DNA of 64,000 nucleotides from Leptothrix sp. (in: b-proteobacteria). Lineage in GTDB: Bacteria; Pseudomonadota; Gammaproteobacteria; Burkholderiales; Burkholderiaceae_C. The stretch covers positions 1 through 64,000 of the forward strand of contig PNKV01000021.1 in assembly GCA_013822685.1 (NCBI GenBank), in the 5' to 3' direction. Positions 35,844 to 45,184 of this stretch are shown piece by piece. The translations under genes were made by a program, and so were the position numbers. The number at the start of each line of letters is the position of its first letter. Within the stretch, counting starts at the first letter, position 1. Below the pieces are notes generated by a model. It had not been told where the DNA came from, did no database searches, and saw only the letters and a program-made list of their open reading frames with translations.

Positions 35844-38080
35844 AGTACACGGTCGCTGTCCGGGCCTTGTGCGAGTTCACCGCCAAGCAGGGCGACCTGG
35901 ACCTGCGTTTCACCCCTTCTCCCACCGCGCAAGAGGGCATCGCCGGCCACCAGTTGGTGGCCTCACGGCGGGGCGAGGGCTACGAATCCGAGATCAGCTT
36001 GAGTGGCGAGCACCAGCACCTGCTGGTCCGGGGGCGGGCCGATGGTTACGACCCCAGGCTGAACCGCCTGGAAGAAGTCAAGACCTTCCGCGGCCGCCTG
36101 GAGCGCCAGCCCGACAACCACCGTCACCTGCATTGGGCACAACTCATGGTCTATGGCTGGCTGCTGTGCCAGGCGCGTGGCCTGAGCGAGGTGGAGCTGG
36201 CCTTGGTGTACTTCGACATCGGCTCGCAGGACGAGACCGTGCTGCGCCAGCATTGCAGCGCCACGGCATTGCAGCAGCACTTTGAGACGCAATGCGAGCG
36301 CTTCCTGGATTGGGCCGACCAGGAGTTGGCGCACCGGGCGGCCCGCGATTGGGCGCTCACCGCCTTGCCCTTCCCACATGCCGCGTTCCGCACCGGCCAG
36401 CGCGCTTTGGCCGAGGCTGTCTACAAGGCCAACAGCGCGGGCCGGTGCCTGATGGTGCAGGCGCCCACCGGCATCGGCAAAACCATCGGCACGGTCTTTC
36501 CGCTGCTCAAGGCCTGCCCGGCGCAAAAGCTCGACAAAGTGTTCTTTCTGACGGCCAAGACTTCAGGCCGCGGTGTGGCCATGAAGGCGCTGGACCTGGT
36601 CAAGCGCAGCGCGCCCGCCTTGCCCCTGCGCGTGATCGAACTGGCGGCCAAGGAGAAGGCCTGCGAACACCCCGACAAAGCCTGCCATGGCGCCTCTTGC
36701 ACCTTGGCGCAGGGCTTTTACGACCGGCTGCCGCAGGCCCGCACTGCTGCTGCGGCGGCCGGCACTTTGGACAAGGCCACGCTGCGCACCGTGGCCCTGG
36801 CCCACCAGGTCTGCCCTTACTACCTGGGCCAGGAGATGGTGAAGTGGAGCGACGCGGTGGTGGGCGACTACAACCACTACTTCGACCTGAACGCGATGCT
36901 GCATGGCCTGGCGGTGGGCCAGCCCTGGCGCGTGAGCGTGCTGGTGGACGAGGCGCACAACCTGGTCGAGCGCGCCCGCAAGATGTACACCGCCGAACTG
37001 GATCAGACCAGCCTGGGCGCGGCCCGCCGGTCGGCACCGCCGCCGCTCAAGAAGGCGCTCGACCGCCTGCACAAAAGCTGGAACGCCACCCACAAGGCGC
37101 AGGCTGAGGATTACCAGGTGCATGCGCAGGTGCCTGAGGCCTTCATGTTCAGCCTGCAGCAGGCCACGCACGCCATCACCGAGCACCTCACAGAGCACCC
37201 CACGCTGGTCGACGAAGCCTTGCAGGGCTTTTACTTTGAGGCCCTGCACTTCACCCGCCTGAGTGAATCCTTCGGCGAGCATTCGCTGTTCGACATCACC
37301 AAGGCCGGCAAGCAATCCACCTTGTGCCTGCGCAATGTGGTGCCGGCGAGCTTCCTGAAGCCACGCTTGGCCAATGCGCACTCGGTCACCTTGTTCTCGG
37401 CCACCTTGCGCCCGCAGCAGTTCTACGGCGATTTGCTGGGCTTGCCTGACAACACCGCCTGGATCGATGTGGATTCGCCCTTCAGCCATGAGCAACTGAG
37501 CGTGCAGGTGTCCAGGCACATCTCCACCCGCTACCAGCATCGGCAAGCGTCCCTGCCCCGGGTGGTGGAGGTGATGGCCTGCCAATACGAGCAACAGCCC
37601 GGCAACTACCTGGCCTTCTTCAGCAGCTTTGATTACCTGGACGAGGTGGCCAGGCTGTGGGCCGCGCGCATGCCGCAGGTCACCACCTGGAAGCAGTCAC
37701 GCCGCATGAGCGAAGGTGATCAGGCGCAGTTCCTGGCCCGATTCACCGAAGAAGGGCAGGGCATGGGCTTCGCGGTGCTGGGGGGCTCGTTTGCCGAGGG
37801 CATCGACCTGGCGGGGCAGCGCCTCATCGGCGCTTTCATTGCCACGCTGGGCTTGCCCCAGGTCAACGTGGTGAACGAGCAGATCCGCCTGCGCATGGCC
37901 GATCTGTTTGGCGATGGCTACGCCTACACCTACCTGTACCCTGGCCTGCAAAAGGTGGTGCAGGCGGCGGGCCGCGTGATCCGCACCCAGACCGACCGGG
38001 GCGTGGTGCACCTCATGGACGACCGCTTTGGCCGGCCCGAGGTGCGTGGCTTGCTGCCCGCCTGGTGGCGGGTGGTCTGA
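35840..38080 (+). CDS. XPD/DinG-type helicase with N-terminal nuclease-like domain
   Basis: A 746-residue superfamily 2 helicase. Residues ~1-130 contain a PD-(D/E)XK-like core (VRGRADGYDPRLNRLEEVKT). The helicase part has Walker A APTGIGKT (~210-220), motif II DEAHN (~370), a four-cysteine FeS region (ACEHPDKACHGASC plus VCPYYLG), and motifs V/VI near the end (NEQIRLRMADLFGDGY and AAGRVIRTQTDRGVVHL). It likely unwinds DNA 5' to 3' and processes it with the nuclease domain; the FeS-type helicases of the XPD/DinG family repair DNA and R-loops. Start is TTG 35840, coupled to the upstream gene by TTGA. It is probably SOS-induced through the LexA box. Confidence 0.9.
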   Translation: MKYTVAVRALCEFTAKQGDLDLRFTPSPTAQEGIAGHQLVASRRGEGYESEISLSGEHQHLLVRGRADGYDPRLNRLEEVKTFRGRLERQPDNHRHLHWAQLMVYGWLLCQARGLSEVELALVYFDIGSQDETVLRQHCSATALQQHFETQCERFLDWADQELAHRAARDWALTALPFPHAAFRTGQRALAEAVYKANSAGRCLMVQAPTGIGKTIGTVFPLLKACPAQKLDKVFFLTAKTSGRGVAMKALDLVKRSAPALPLRVIELAAKEKACEHPDKACHGASCTLAQGFYDRLPQARTAAAAAGTLDKATLRTVALAHQVCPYYLGQEMVKWSDAVVGDYNHYFDLNAMLHGLAVGQPWRVSVLVDEAHNLVERARKMYTAELDQTSLGAARRSAPPPLKKALDRLHKSWNATHKAQAEDYQVHAQVPEAFMFSLQQATHAITEHLTEHPTLVDEALQGFYFEALHFTRLSESFGEHSLFDITKAGKQSTLCLRNVVPASFLKPRLANAHSVTLFSATLRPQQFYGDLLGLPDNTAWIDVDSPFSHEQLSVQVSRHISTRYQHRQASLPRVVEVMACQYEQQPGNYLAFFSSFDYLDEVARLWAARMPQVTTWKQSRRMSEGDQAQFLARFTEEGQGMGFAVLGGSFAEGIDLAGQRLIGAFIATLGLPQVNVVNEQIRLRMADLFGDGYAYTYLYPGLQKVVQAAGRVIRTQTDRGVVHLMDDRFGRPEVRGLLPAWWRVV

Positions 38081-38101
38081 GCTCTTGCGGGCCCAAAACC
38101 A

Positions 38102-38944
38102 TCAGTTGGCCAGCAACCTGCGCGACAGGAAAACCGTCAAGGGCTGGTACCACGAGCCTGCGATGCGCACCAGCAAATCCATGAACTTCGCATCGGCGCC
38201 GATCAATGCCCGACGCTCGCCGCGCTCGACCGCGCGCAAGATTTGCAAAGCGGCACTTTCGGCCGAGGTGCCTGTCAAGGCCTTGTTGAAGCGCGCGCGC
38301 GCGTCCTCGACATCACCGCCGCAGCGAGAGGTCACGCTCGCGTCAATGCGGGCCGTGTGCGCGATGTTCGTGCGAATACCACCGGGGTGCACGCAGGTGG
38401 CGCTCACGCCACAAGCTTCCAGGTCCAGCTCTTGCCGCAAGGACTCGGTGAAACCTCGCACCGCGAACTTGCTGGCGTTGTAGGGCGCCTGGCTTGGCGC
38501 CGCCATCAGCCCTGCCAGGCTGGACAGGTTGACCACATGCCCTTCGCCGGCCCGTTTGAGGTGTGGCAGGAAAGCCTGCGTGCCCCACACAACGCCCCAG
38601 AAGTTGATGTCCATGATCCAGTGGAAGTCTTCAGGCGAAATCGTTTCAACAAATGCGCCAATGGCCACCCCCGCGTTGTTGAAGATGAAGTTGACCTTGC
38701 CATGGTCTGCCACGACCTGATCAGCCCAGCTGAACACCGCTTCTCGGCTGGTCACGTCCAAGCGGGTGGTCGTGACGTTCACGCCAAGAGGGCGCGCCAT
38801 GTTGGCGGTCTCCAGCAAGCCAGTTTCGTTGACATCGCTCAGCGCCAGGTGGCAGCCGCGCCGGGCCAGCTCCAATGCCAAGGTACGCCCCATGCCGGAC
38901 GCCGCACCTGTGATGGCGGCGACCTTGCCCTTGAAGCTCTTCAT
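38102..38944 (-). CDS. Short-chain dehydrogenase/reductase
   Basis: A 280-residue SDR. KVAAITGAASGMGRTLALEL is the TGxxxGxG cofactor motif, FIFNNAGVAIG the NNAG motif, and YNASKFAVRGF gives YxxxK; the Ser is in VVNLSSLAGL. The C-terminal ~65 residues (NKALTGTSAESAALQILRAV and RRALIGADAKFMDLLVRIAG) match a family annotated as SDR of fatty acid or steroid metabolism. Substrate is not predictable. It converges with the helicase gene, 21 nt apart, and reads away from the cytochrome gene. Confidence 0.87.
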   Translation of the reverse strand: MKSFKGKVAAITGAASGMGRTLALELARRGCHLALSDVNETGLLETANMARPLGVNVTTTRLDVTSREAVFSWADQVVADHGKVNFIFNNAGVAIGAFVETISPEDFHWIMDINFWGVVWGTQAFLPHLKRAGEGHVVNLSSLAGLMAAPSQAPYNASKFAVRGFTESLRQELDLEACGVSATCVHPGGIRTNIAHTARIDASVTSRCGGDVEDARARFNKALTGTSAESAALQILRAVERGERRALIGADAKFMDLLVRIAGSWYQPLTVFLSRRLLAN

Positions 38945-39032
38945 CTAATTGACCGTTCTCGTATTGCTTCCCCGCATCATGCGCTAAATGAGCGTTAGGC
39001 CAAGCACGCGGCTTGTGCATTTCTTGTGAATT

Positions 39033-41864
39033 TCAGCTGCTGAACGCGATGCGTTTGCCGGACCCAGGTGGCGTGCAGGTGTAAGTCACTTCCTGGCCGG
39101 GGACCGAGGCCAGCGAACGCAAGGCCGCATCACTGCGGCGCGCGCCATCGGCCGCCACGAAGGCCGAGCCCGCCACGTCGTACAGGTAGCCGCGCTTGGC
39201 GCCTGACTCGATCACCTGGGCCACCAGGTCGCACTCGGTCACGTTGCCGCCCAGCTCCTTGGACACGAAGGGTGCCCGGGCGCGCTGGATGAGCAGGTCG
39301 ATGCGCGGGTTCACGGCCACATTGTTGTAAGACGCCAGCGTGACTTGCTGGCCCACGATGGGCGCCAGGTCACTGTCAAACGCGTGCATGTAGTCCGACA
39401 CATCGCGGCGCGTGGCATCGGGGTTGATCAGCGGGAAGCCCGAGTTCAAGGTGGGCTGGAACACCCGGACCGTGAAGAAGTGCGCCAGCAAGTCCACCGA
39501 GCCATCGTTGATGAAGCCATAGCCGCGGACCTGGGGCCCCATGAAGCCCGAACCGGGCGCGCTGGAGAAGGGCACCGCGGGCGTGCCGAAGCGGCCCACC
39601 TTGGTGTACATGTTGCGCAGGTGCGGGATCTTGAAGATTTGCGAGTTGCCCTCGAAGCTCTGGTCGCCACCCGTGCCATACATGCCCTTGGCCGGATCCA
39701 CGGTGTGGCAGCCATTGCAGTTGTTGCTGGGGGTGATCGAGGTGCCATCGGCCCGCAGGATCTTGAAGCCGTCCGAAGGGCGGTCGCCGAAGTAGAAGTC
39801 AAAGCCGCGCTTCTGGGCCGGGGTCAGCGAGTTGTCCAGGTTGCGGATCGGGTTGGGCGGCAATTGCACCGCGAGCTGGAAGTCGGCAAAGGTCTGCATC
39901 TCGGCTTCGCTCATCGGGGCGGGGTTGCCCAGCAGGCCTTCAAACGCCACTGAGAAGTTCTTGAACGACAGCTTGGTGTCCGTGGCCGAAGTGCCAAAGG
40001 CCCCCACGGCGCGGTCGCCACGCCAGTGCATGGCGCCTGCGTTGACCATGCCGCGCAGGGTTTGCGTGGTCATGGGGCCCTTCATGGGATGGAAGTCCTT
40101 GGGGTCGTCGCTGCCGTTGATCTTGTTCTTCACGCCGAAGATGATCTTGGCGATCGGGAAGGCGAGGTCCGAGGTGAACCTGCCGGGAATGGGGCTCTTC
40201 GTGACCAGGCCATCCGGGTCGCCCAGGTCCCAGGCCAGATCGTCGGCGTCGCCGAAGGTGTGGCAACTGGCGCACGATGCTTCGCCATTGGCCGATGAGC
40301 GCTGGGCGTCATACAAGAAGGGGCGGCCAGCGATGATGTTCGCCGGTTCGGGGTTGACCAGGGGGGCCTGGGCCACCTCGGTGCGCGTGGCCAGGTTCAC
40401 CACCTTCACGGCGTTGTCGAAACGGGTCATCACATACATGCGGCCGCGTGCTTCATCCAGCACGACGCCGCTGGGGCCGCCACCACTCACGTTGATGTAG
40501 TTGGCGCTGGCGGTGCGCGGGTTGAAGGTGTTGGACTCCAGCTCGGCCGTGTCAAAGACACCGATGCGGCTGGAGCCATAGGCGGCCACGTACAGGGTGC
40601 GGCCATCCTTGGTCACGGCCATCTCCAGCGGGCTGGCCAGGCTGTAGTTCTTGGTGGTGGGGTCAAAGCCCGGGCTGGTGACCAGCTTGCTGTAGTCGAT
40701 GTGCTTGTTCAAGTGGCGGGGCGACACGGTCGATCCGGAGATCACCGTCACGCGGGCCAAGGCCAGCTTGCCTTGCACGGTGCTGCCGCCATACTGGCCG
40801 GATCCCTCGAACCGGGTCATGTTGTTGGAGTCGGTGTTGCTCACGTACAGCGCGCCGGTCACGGGGTTGGTCACCATGTTGAACAGCACGGTGCCCACGT
40901 GGGGAAAGGCCACCTTCTCGGTCAGCGCATTGGCGTCGACGGCGAACACGTCCTTGTCGGGCAGGGTGAACTCGACGGCGTTGTTCCAGTTGCGGCCCAC
41001 CTCGTCTTCCCAGCGCTTGGTGGCACGGTTGTACTTCACCAGCATGCCGGTCTTGGGGGCGGGCTTGCCTTCGGCATTGGTCTGCGGGCCCAGGCGGCCA
41101 CCGGGCATGAGCTTGCCTTTGACAAAGCAGGGCATCTTCAAATCGAAGCTGTCGCAGATCACCTCTTCATTGAGCGACGAGGTCTCGTTGCCCGACTTGA
41201 AGGCGGCCACGTAGACCGTGTTGCGGTCCGGGCTGACGGCCAGGGCGCGCGGCGTGTCGGCGAAGAAACTCATGATGCGCAGGGGCACGCCCCCGACCGC
41301 GTAGCTGCCCACGCTGGCCGGGTTGAACACCCACACATCAGCGCGGCCGATGCTGGCGGTGGTCAGCTTGGGATCGCCCGCGCCAGGAATGCTGCGCAGT
41401 GACGGGTCCATGCGATGTTGGCCCCGGTGCGCGGTGGTGATGAAGGCTTTGGCCGGCGAGCCGGCGAAGACGATGTCACGCGGTTCGTCGCCCACCAGCA
41501 GGGTCTGCGTGACGCGCGGCGCGCCGTCCAGCTTGACGATGCTGACGCTGTCCGACAGGTGGTTGACCACCCACACTTCGTTGTTGCTGCGCGCGGCCAC
41601 GGCCACCGGCTCCAGCCCCACAGGGATGCGCGCGAACAACTGCAGGCCGCTGCTGGTGATGTTGAAGACATCGAGCGTGTTGTTGGGCGTGTTCACGGCG
41701 AACAGCCGTGTGCCATCCGGCGACTGGGCCAGTGGGCGCACGTGGCCGCTCTCAAAGGCCAGGAAGGAGGGCGATGCGGCCTGGGCGCCAGACCCCAGCA
41801 GCGCGGTCGACAGGGCCGCGAACAGAAAGGTCTTGCGCAGCGTGCGGCGAATGGGGGTAGGCAT
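39033..41864 (-). CDS. Beta-propeller/di-heme c-type cytochrome, exported
   Basis: A 943-residue periplasmic or surface protein with a signal peptide (MPTPIRRTLRKTFLFAALST through AQA). Residues ~30-500 form a YVTN-type beta-propeller (repeated segments such as LFAVNTPNNTLDVFN, VWVVNHLSDSVSIVK and LYVAAYGSSRIGVFD). Two CxxCH haem sites lie in the second half: CASCH (531-535) and CNGCH (716-720). The C-terminal ~400 residues look like a di-haem peroxidase/MauG-type cytochrome with distal Met or His ligands. It may oxidise a substrate in the periplasm; the substrate is unknown. ATG 41864 has AAGGA upstream. Confidence 0.85.
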   Translation of the reverse strand: MPTPIRRTLRKTFLFAALSTALLGSGAQAASPSFLAFESGHVRPLAQSPDGTRLFAVNTPNNTLDVFNITSSGLQLFARIPVGLEPVAVAARSNNEVWVVNHLSDSVSIVKLDGAPRVTQTLLVGDEPRDIVFAGSPAKAFITTAHRGQHRMDPSLRSIPGAGDPKLTTASIGRADVWVFNPASVGSYAVGGVPLRIMSFFADTPRALAVSPDRNTVYVAAFKSGNETSSLNEEVICDSFDLKMPCFVKGKLMPGGRLGPQTNAEGKPAPKTGMLVKYNRATKRWEDEVGRNWNNAVEFTLPDKDVFAVDANALTEKVAFPHVGTVLFNMVTNPVTGALYVSNTDSNNMTRFEGSGQYGGSTVQGKLALARVTVISGSTVSPRHLNKHIDYSKLVTSPGFDPTTKNYSLASPLEMAVTKDGRTLYVAAYGSSRIGVFDTAELESNTFNPRTASANYINVSGGGPSGVVLDEARGRMYVMTRFDNAVKVVNLATRTEVAQAPLVNPEPANIIAGRPFLYDAQRSSANGEASCASCHTFGDADDLAWDLGDPDGLVTKSPIPGRFTSDLAFPIAKIIFGVKNKINGSDDPKDFHPMKGPMTTQTLRGMVNAGAMHWRGDRAVGAFGTSATDTKLSFKNFSVAFEGLLGNPAPMSEAEMQTFADFQLAVQLPPNPIRNLDNSLTPAQKRGFDFYFGDRPSDGFKILRADGTSITPSNNCNGCHTVDPAKGMYGTGGDQSFEGNSQIFKIPHLRNMYTKVGRFGTPAVPFSSAPGSGFMGPQVRGYGFINDGSVDLLAHFFTVRVFQPTLNSGFPLINPDATRRDVSDYMHAFDSDLAPIVGQQVTLASYNNVAVNPRIDLLIQRARAPFVSKELGGNVTECDLVAQVIESGAKRGYLYDVAGSAFVAADGARRSDAALRSLASVPGQEVTYTCTPPGSGKRIAFSS

Positions 41865-41979
41865 GGAAAATCCTTGAGCTTGTACGGCAAAGCAGCCATG
41901 AGGTGCTTTGACTTTAGGCAGCGGCCAAGGCGCACGTAAGGGCGGGAAGCGCGGGGTTGTGGGCCCAAAATCACCCCGA

Positions 41980-42000
41980 CCCCCTCAAGTGAGGAGGGGG
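41980..42000 (-). terminator. Possible terminator downstream of the repair operon
   Basis: CCCCCTC and GAGGGGG form a 7-bp stem around a 7-nt loop. On the leftward strand it comes 46 nt after the PdeM stop (42046) and before the cytochrome gene start. It is followed by GTCGGGGTGATTTT rather than a clean T-run, so it would be a weak terminator; it could be an operator or mRNA element instead. Confidence 0.4.
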
Positions 42001-42045
42001 AATCTCCTCGAAGTCATATAACGCGAATCGGGCAATCCCTAGTGT

Positions 42046-42738
42046 TCAGGATTGGGGTGCCAGGGGCAGCACTTGCTCGCCCACCACGAAAACCTGGCTG
42101 CCGGGATGGGCCGCAGGGTTGAGCGCGAAGCCCCCTGTGAATTCACCGAAGGCGGGCAAGGTCAGCACACCGTGGTTCAACCAGAAGGCGGGCAGGCGCA
42201 GGCTGTCGAAGCGGCTTCGCAATTGCAGCACCGGGTGCACGTGGCCGGCCAGGGTCAGCATGCCCGCAGGGCCCTGATCAGGCGGGTGGTGCACACCCTG
42301 CAGGCAGCCGTGAACATAGGGCTCGGTGCTTGACTGGATGTCGAACGAGGATTGGACCCGCCCGGCGTGCCAATCGTGGTTGCCTTCGATCACCAGGCAC
42401 CGCACGTGCGGATGGCGCTGCCGCCATGCGCTCAAGGCCGCCAGGGTGCCACTGGCCTGGCTTTCACGCGCGTGCAGGAAATCGCCCAGCACGACCAGGT
42501 GCGTGGCCTGGCTGCGGTCCAGCGCCTGGGAAAGGCGGGCCAGGGTGCCGGTGGTGGTGCCCTGTGGCACCGGCAGGCCGCGCGCGCGGAACACGGCGGC
42601 CTTGCCCAAGTGCACGTCGGCGATGAACAGGGTGCGGGTGGCGGGGTCAAAGGCCGCGCGTTCGGGCATCAACTGCAGGCTGAGCCGCGTGGGCAAGCCT
42701 GGTGGCCAGTTCAGCGTGTGTTCAAGGTGTGGGGGCAT
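42046..42738 (-). CDS. pdeM: Ligase-associated metallophosphoesterase PdeM
   Basis: A 230-residue calcineurin-like phosphoesterase. Metal-binding motifs in order: FIADVHLGKAA (DxH), VVLGDFLHAR (GD), IEGNHDWHAG (GNHD) and LAGHVHPVL (GHxH). This is the PdeM family found with Lhr-type helicases and ATP-dependent ligases. The expected activity is nuclease or phosphodiesterase on DNA ends. It is the last gene of the four-gene operon, 4 nt after the helicase gene. Confidence 0.92.
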   Translation of the reverse strand: MPPHLEHTLNWPPGLPTRLSLQLMPERAAFDPATRTLFIADVHLGKAAVFRARGLPVPQGTTTGTLARLSQALDRSQATHLVVLGDFLHARESQASGTLAALSAWRQRHPHVRCLVIEGNHDWHAGRVQSSFDIQSSTEPYVHGCLQGVHHPPDQGPAGMLTLAGHVHPVLQLRSRFDSLRLPAFWLNHGVLTLPAFGEFTGGFALNPAAHPGSQVFVVGEQVLPLAPQS

Positions 42739-42742
42739 GGGC

Positions 42743-45184
42743 TCAAGTCTGGCTGGCCTGCTTGTTCAACTCGGCCAGCAGTTGCTGGATGCGGTCTTGC
42801 AGCTTGTGCGTGCTCAGGCGTTCGCGCAGGCGCTCTACCAGCAGAGGAAAGGAAAACGGTGTCCACCGCTTCAAGGTCTTCACCTTCCAGCGCTTGGTTT
42901 GCAAGGATCGCAGCACGTCTTCCAGCCGGTCCAGCTCATATTCTTGCTTGAGCACCTCGCGCTCGGCCTGGGTCAGCAACAGGTTGCCGGGGTCGTACTT
43001 GCGGAACACCTCGAAGAACAGGCTGCTGGAGGCCTGGATCTGCTTGTTGCTTTTGGGCGCGCCCGGAAAGCCGGGGAAGACCAGCCCCGACACCCGGGCG
43101 ATCTCGCGAAAGCGCCGCTGCGACAACTCGGCCGCGTTCAGGCTGCCCAGCACATCGTGCAGCAGGTTCTCCGTGCTGAGCAGTGACGGCAGCAGGTGCG
43201 GGTCCACGGGCTCGGTGCTCAGGAGCTCGATGCCATAGTCGTTGAAGGAGATCGAGAAAGTGCGCGGTGCGATCTGGCCAAAGCGGTAGGCCCACAGCGT
43301 GGCCAGGGCCAGGTTCACCTGCCTGCCAGCGAAGGGGTAGACGTAGAGGTGGTGGCCTTCGCGCGACTTCAGGCTTTCAACCAGCACGGTGCCGGGCGTG
43401 GGCAGGGACGACCAGCGTTGCTGCACGGCCAGCAAGGGCAGCAGCGCGTGGATCTCTGGCGGGTGCGGGCCGTCTTCGGCTTGCGAGGCGAAGTCGGCCA
43501 GCTCTTCCAGCATCGCGTGCGCCAGCTCGGACGACATCGGCATCTTGCCCCCGTTCCAGCGTGGCACGGCGGGCCGTTGGCCCTTGGCCAGGCGAACGAA
43601 AGCGGTCATGTCGTGCACCTTGACCAGCTCCAGCAAACGGCCGGCGAACAGAAAGCAATCGCGTGGGCGCAGGCGGGCGATGAAGCTCTCTTCCACGGTG
43701 CCCAGCACGGGGCCGCGCAGATAAGAGACCTTGAGGTTGGCATCGCTCACGATGGTGCCCACCGACATGCGGTGGCGTCGTGCCAGTTGCGCGTTGACAA
43801 GGTGGTAGAGGCCGTGCTCGTCGGCCTCGATGCGGCGGTAATCGGGGTAGGCCTGCAGCGAATCGCCACCGCGCCCGGCAAAGTCCAGCACCCAGGTCCA
43901 TTCCTCGGGCGTGAGGTGTTGGTAGGCGTGCGTGGTGCGCACTTCATCAAACAGCGACTGGCTGTCGAAGCCACCGCCCAGGGCCACGGTGACCACGTGC
44001 TGAACCAGCACGTCAAAGGGTTTGTCGGGGCTGGTGCGTGCCTCGATGTGCCCTTGCTGAACAGCGCGGCGCGCGGCGGCGGCTTCCAGCAGCTCGATGC
44101 TGTGCGTGGGGACCAGCGTAATGCGCGAGGGTTGCCCCGGCGCGTGGCCTGAGCGGCCGGCGCGTTGCAGCAAGCGGGCCACGCCCTTGGCCGAACCGAT
44201 TTGCAGCACGCGCTCCACCGGCGAGAAGTCCACACCCAGGTCCAAACTGGAAGTGGCCACCACGGCCTTCAAGGTGCCAGCCTTGAGCCCGGCCTCGACC
44301 CACTCGCGCACACCGCGGTCCAATGAGCCGTGGTGCAGGGCGATCAGGCCGGACCAATCGGGCCGCGCCTCCAGCAGGGCCTGGTACCAAAGCTCCGCCT
44401 GTGATCGCGTGTTGGTGAAGACCAGGCTGTTGCGGCTGGCCTCGATCTCACGGGCCACGACGGGCACCATGCGCAGGCCCAGGTGGCCGGCCCAGGGAAA
44501 GCGCTGCACTTCGTCGGGCAACAGCGTGTCGATCGTGAGGGCCTTGGGCAGTTGGCCTTGCACGATGCGGCCTGTGGGGCCTGTCAAGGTGTCGCGTGCC
44601 TCGGGCAGGTTGCCCAAGGTGGCCGACAAGCCCCACACCATCAGTTGGGGATTCCATTGCCGCAAGCGGGCCAGGGCCAGCTGCACCTGCACGCCGCGCT
44701 TGTTGGCGATGAGTTCGTGCCATTCGTCGACCACGACCAGTTGCACGCTGCCCAGTTGCTGGGCGGCCTCGGTCTGGGTGAGCAACAGGCTCAGGCTTTC
44801 AGGCGTGGTGACCAGGGCAGTGGGCAGGCGCTTGGCTTGCCGCGCCCGGGCCGCGCTGCTGGTGTCGCCGGTGCGCATCTCCAGTGTCCATCGGGGCGCC
44901 AGCTCAGGCAGCGGTGCGAGCAAGGCCGTCAAGGTGTCCGAGGCCAGGGCGCGCATCGGGGTGATCCACAGGGCGGTGAGCGGTGGCGCACCCCGGGTAT
45001 TGGCGGTGGCCGATGCCAGGGCTTGCAGGGCGCCCAGCCACACCGCGTAGGTCTTGCCCGCGCCCGTGGTGGCGTGCAGCAAGCCGTTGTCACCTTGGGC
45101 CATGGCCTGCCACACCTCGGTCTGGAACGCGAACGGCGCCCAGCCTTTGCCTGCGAGCCATGACGCGGCCAGGCCCTGGCTCAT
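42743..45184 (-). CDS. Ligase-associated DEXH-box helicase (Lhr family)
   Basis: A ~813-residue superfamily 2 helicase. [20 protein letters not shown] is the Q-motif region; [12 protein letters not shown] carries Walker [10 protein letters not shown] is the DEXH box; [12 protein letters not shown] is motif [15 protein letters not shown] and [12 protein letters not shown] are motifs V/VI. A C-terminal Lhr-specific region (winged-helix and beta-barrel) follows, e.g. [20 protein letters not shown]. Lhr helicases unwind 3' to 5' and prefer RNA-DNA hybrids. ATG 45184 overlaps the ligase stop as ATGA; a longer frame upstream is inside the ligase gene. It probably opens damaged or gapped duplexes for the exonuclease and ligase. 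Confidence 0.93.
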   Translation of the reverse strand: MSQGLAASWLAGKGWAPFAFQTEVWQAMAQGDNGLLHATTGAGKTYAVWLGALQALASATANTRGAPPLTALWITPMRALASDTLTALLAPLPELAPRWTLEMRTGDTSSAARARQAKRLPTALVTTPESLSLLLTQTEAAQQLGSVQLVVVDEWHELIANKRGVQVQLALARLRQWNPQLMVWGLSATLGNLPEARDTLTGPTGRIVQGQLPKALTIDTLLPDEVQRFPWAGHLGLRMVPVVAREIEASRNSLVFTNTRSQAELWYQALLEARPDWSGLIALHHGSLDRGVREWVEAGLKAGTLKAVVATSSLDLGVDFSPVERVLQIGSAKGVARLLQRAGRSGHAPGQPSRITLVPTHSIELLEAAAARRAVQQGHIEARTSPDKPFDVLVQHVVTVALGGGFDSQSLFDEVRTTHAYQHLTPEEWTWVLDFAGRGGDSLQAYPDYRRIEADEHGLYHLVNAQLARRHRMSVGTIVSDANLKVSYLRGPVLGTVEESFIARLRPRDCFLFAGRLLELVKVHDMTAFVRLAKGQRPAVPRWNGGKMPMSSELAHAMLEELADFASQAEDGPHPPEIHALLPLLAVQQRWSSLPTPGTVLVESLKSREGHHLYVYPFAGRQVNLALATLWAYRFGQIAPRTFSISFNDYGIELLSTEPVDPHLLPSLLSTENLLHDVLGSLNAAELSQRRFREIARVSGLVFPGFPGAPKSNKQIQASSSLFFEVFRKYDPGNLLLTQAEREVLKQEYELDRLEDVLRSLQTKRWKVKTLKRWTPFSFPLLVERLRERLSTHKLQDRIQQLLAELNKQASQT

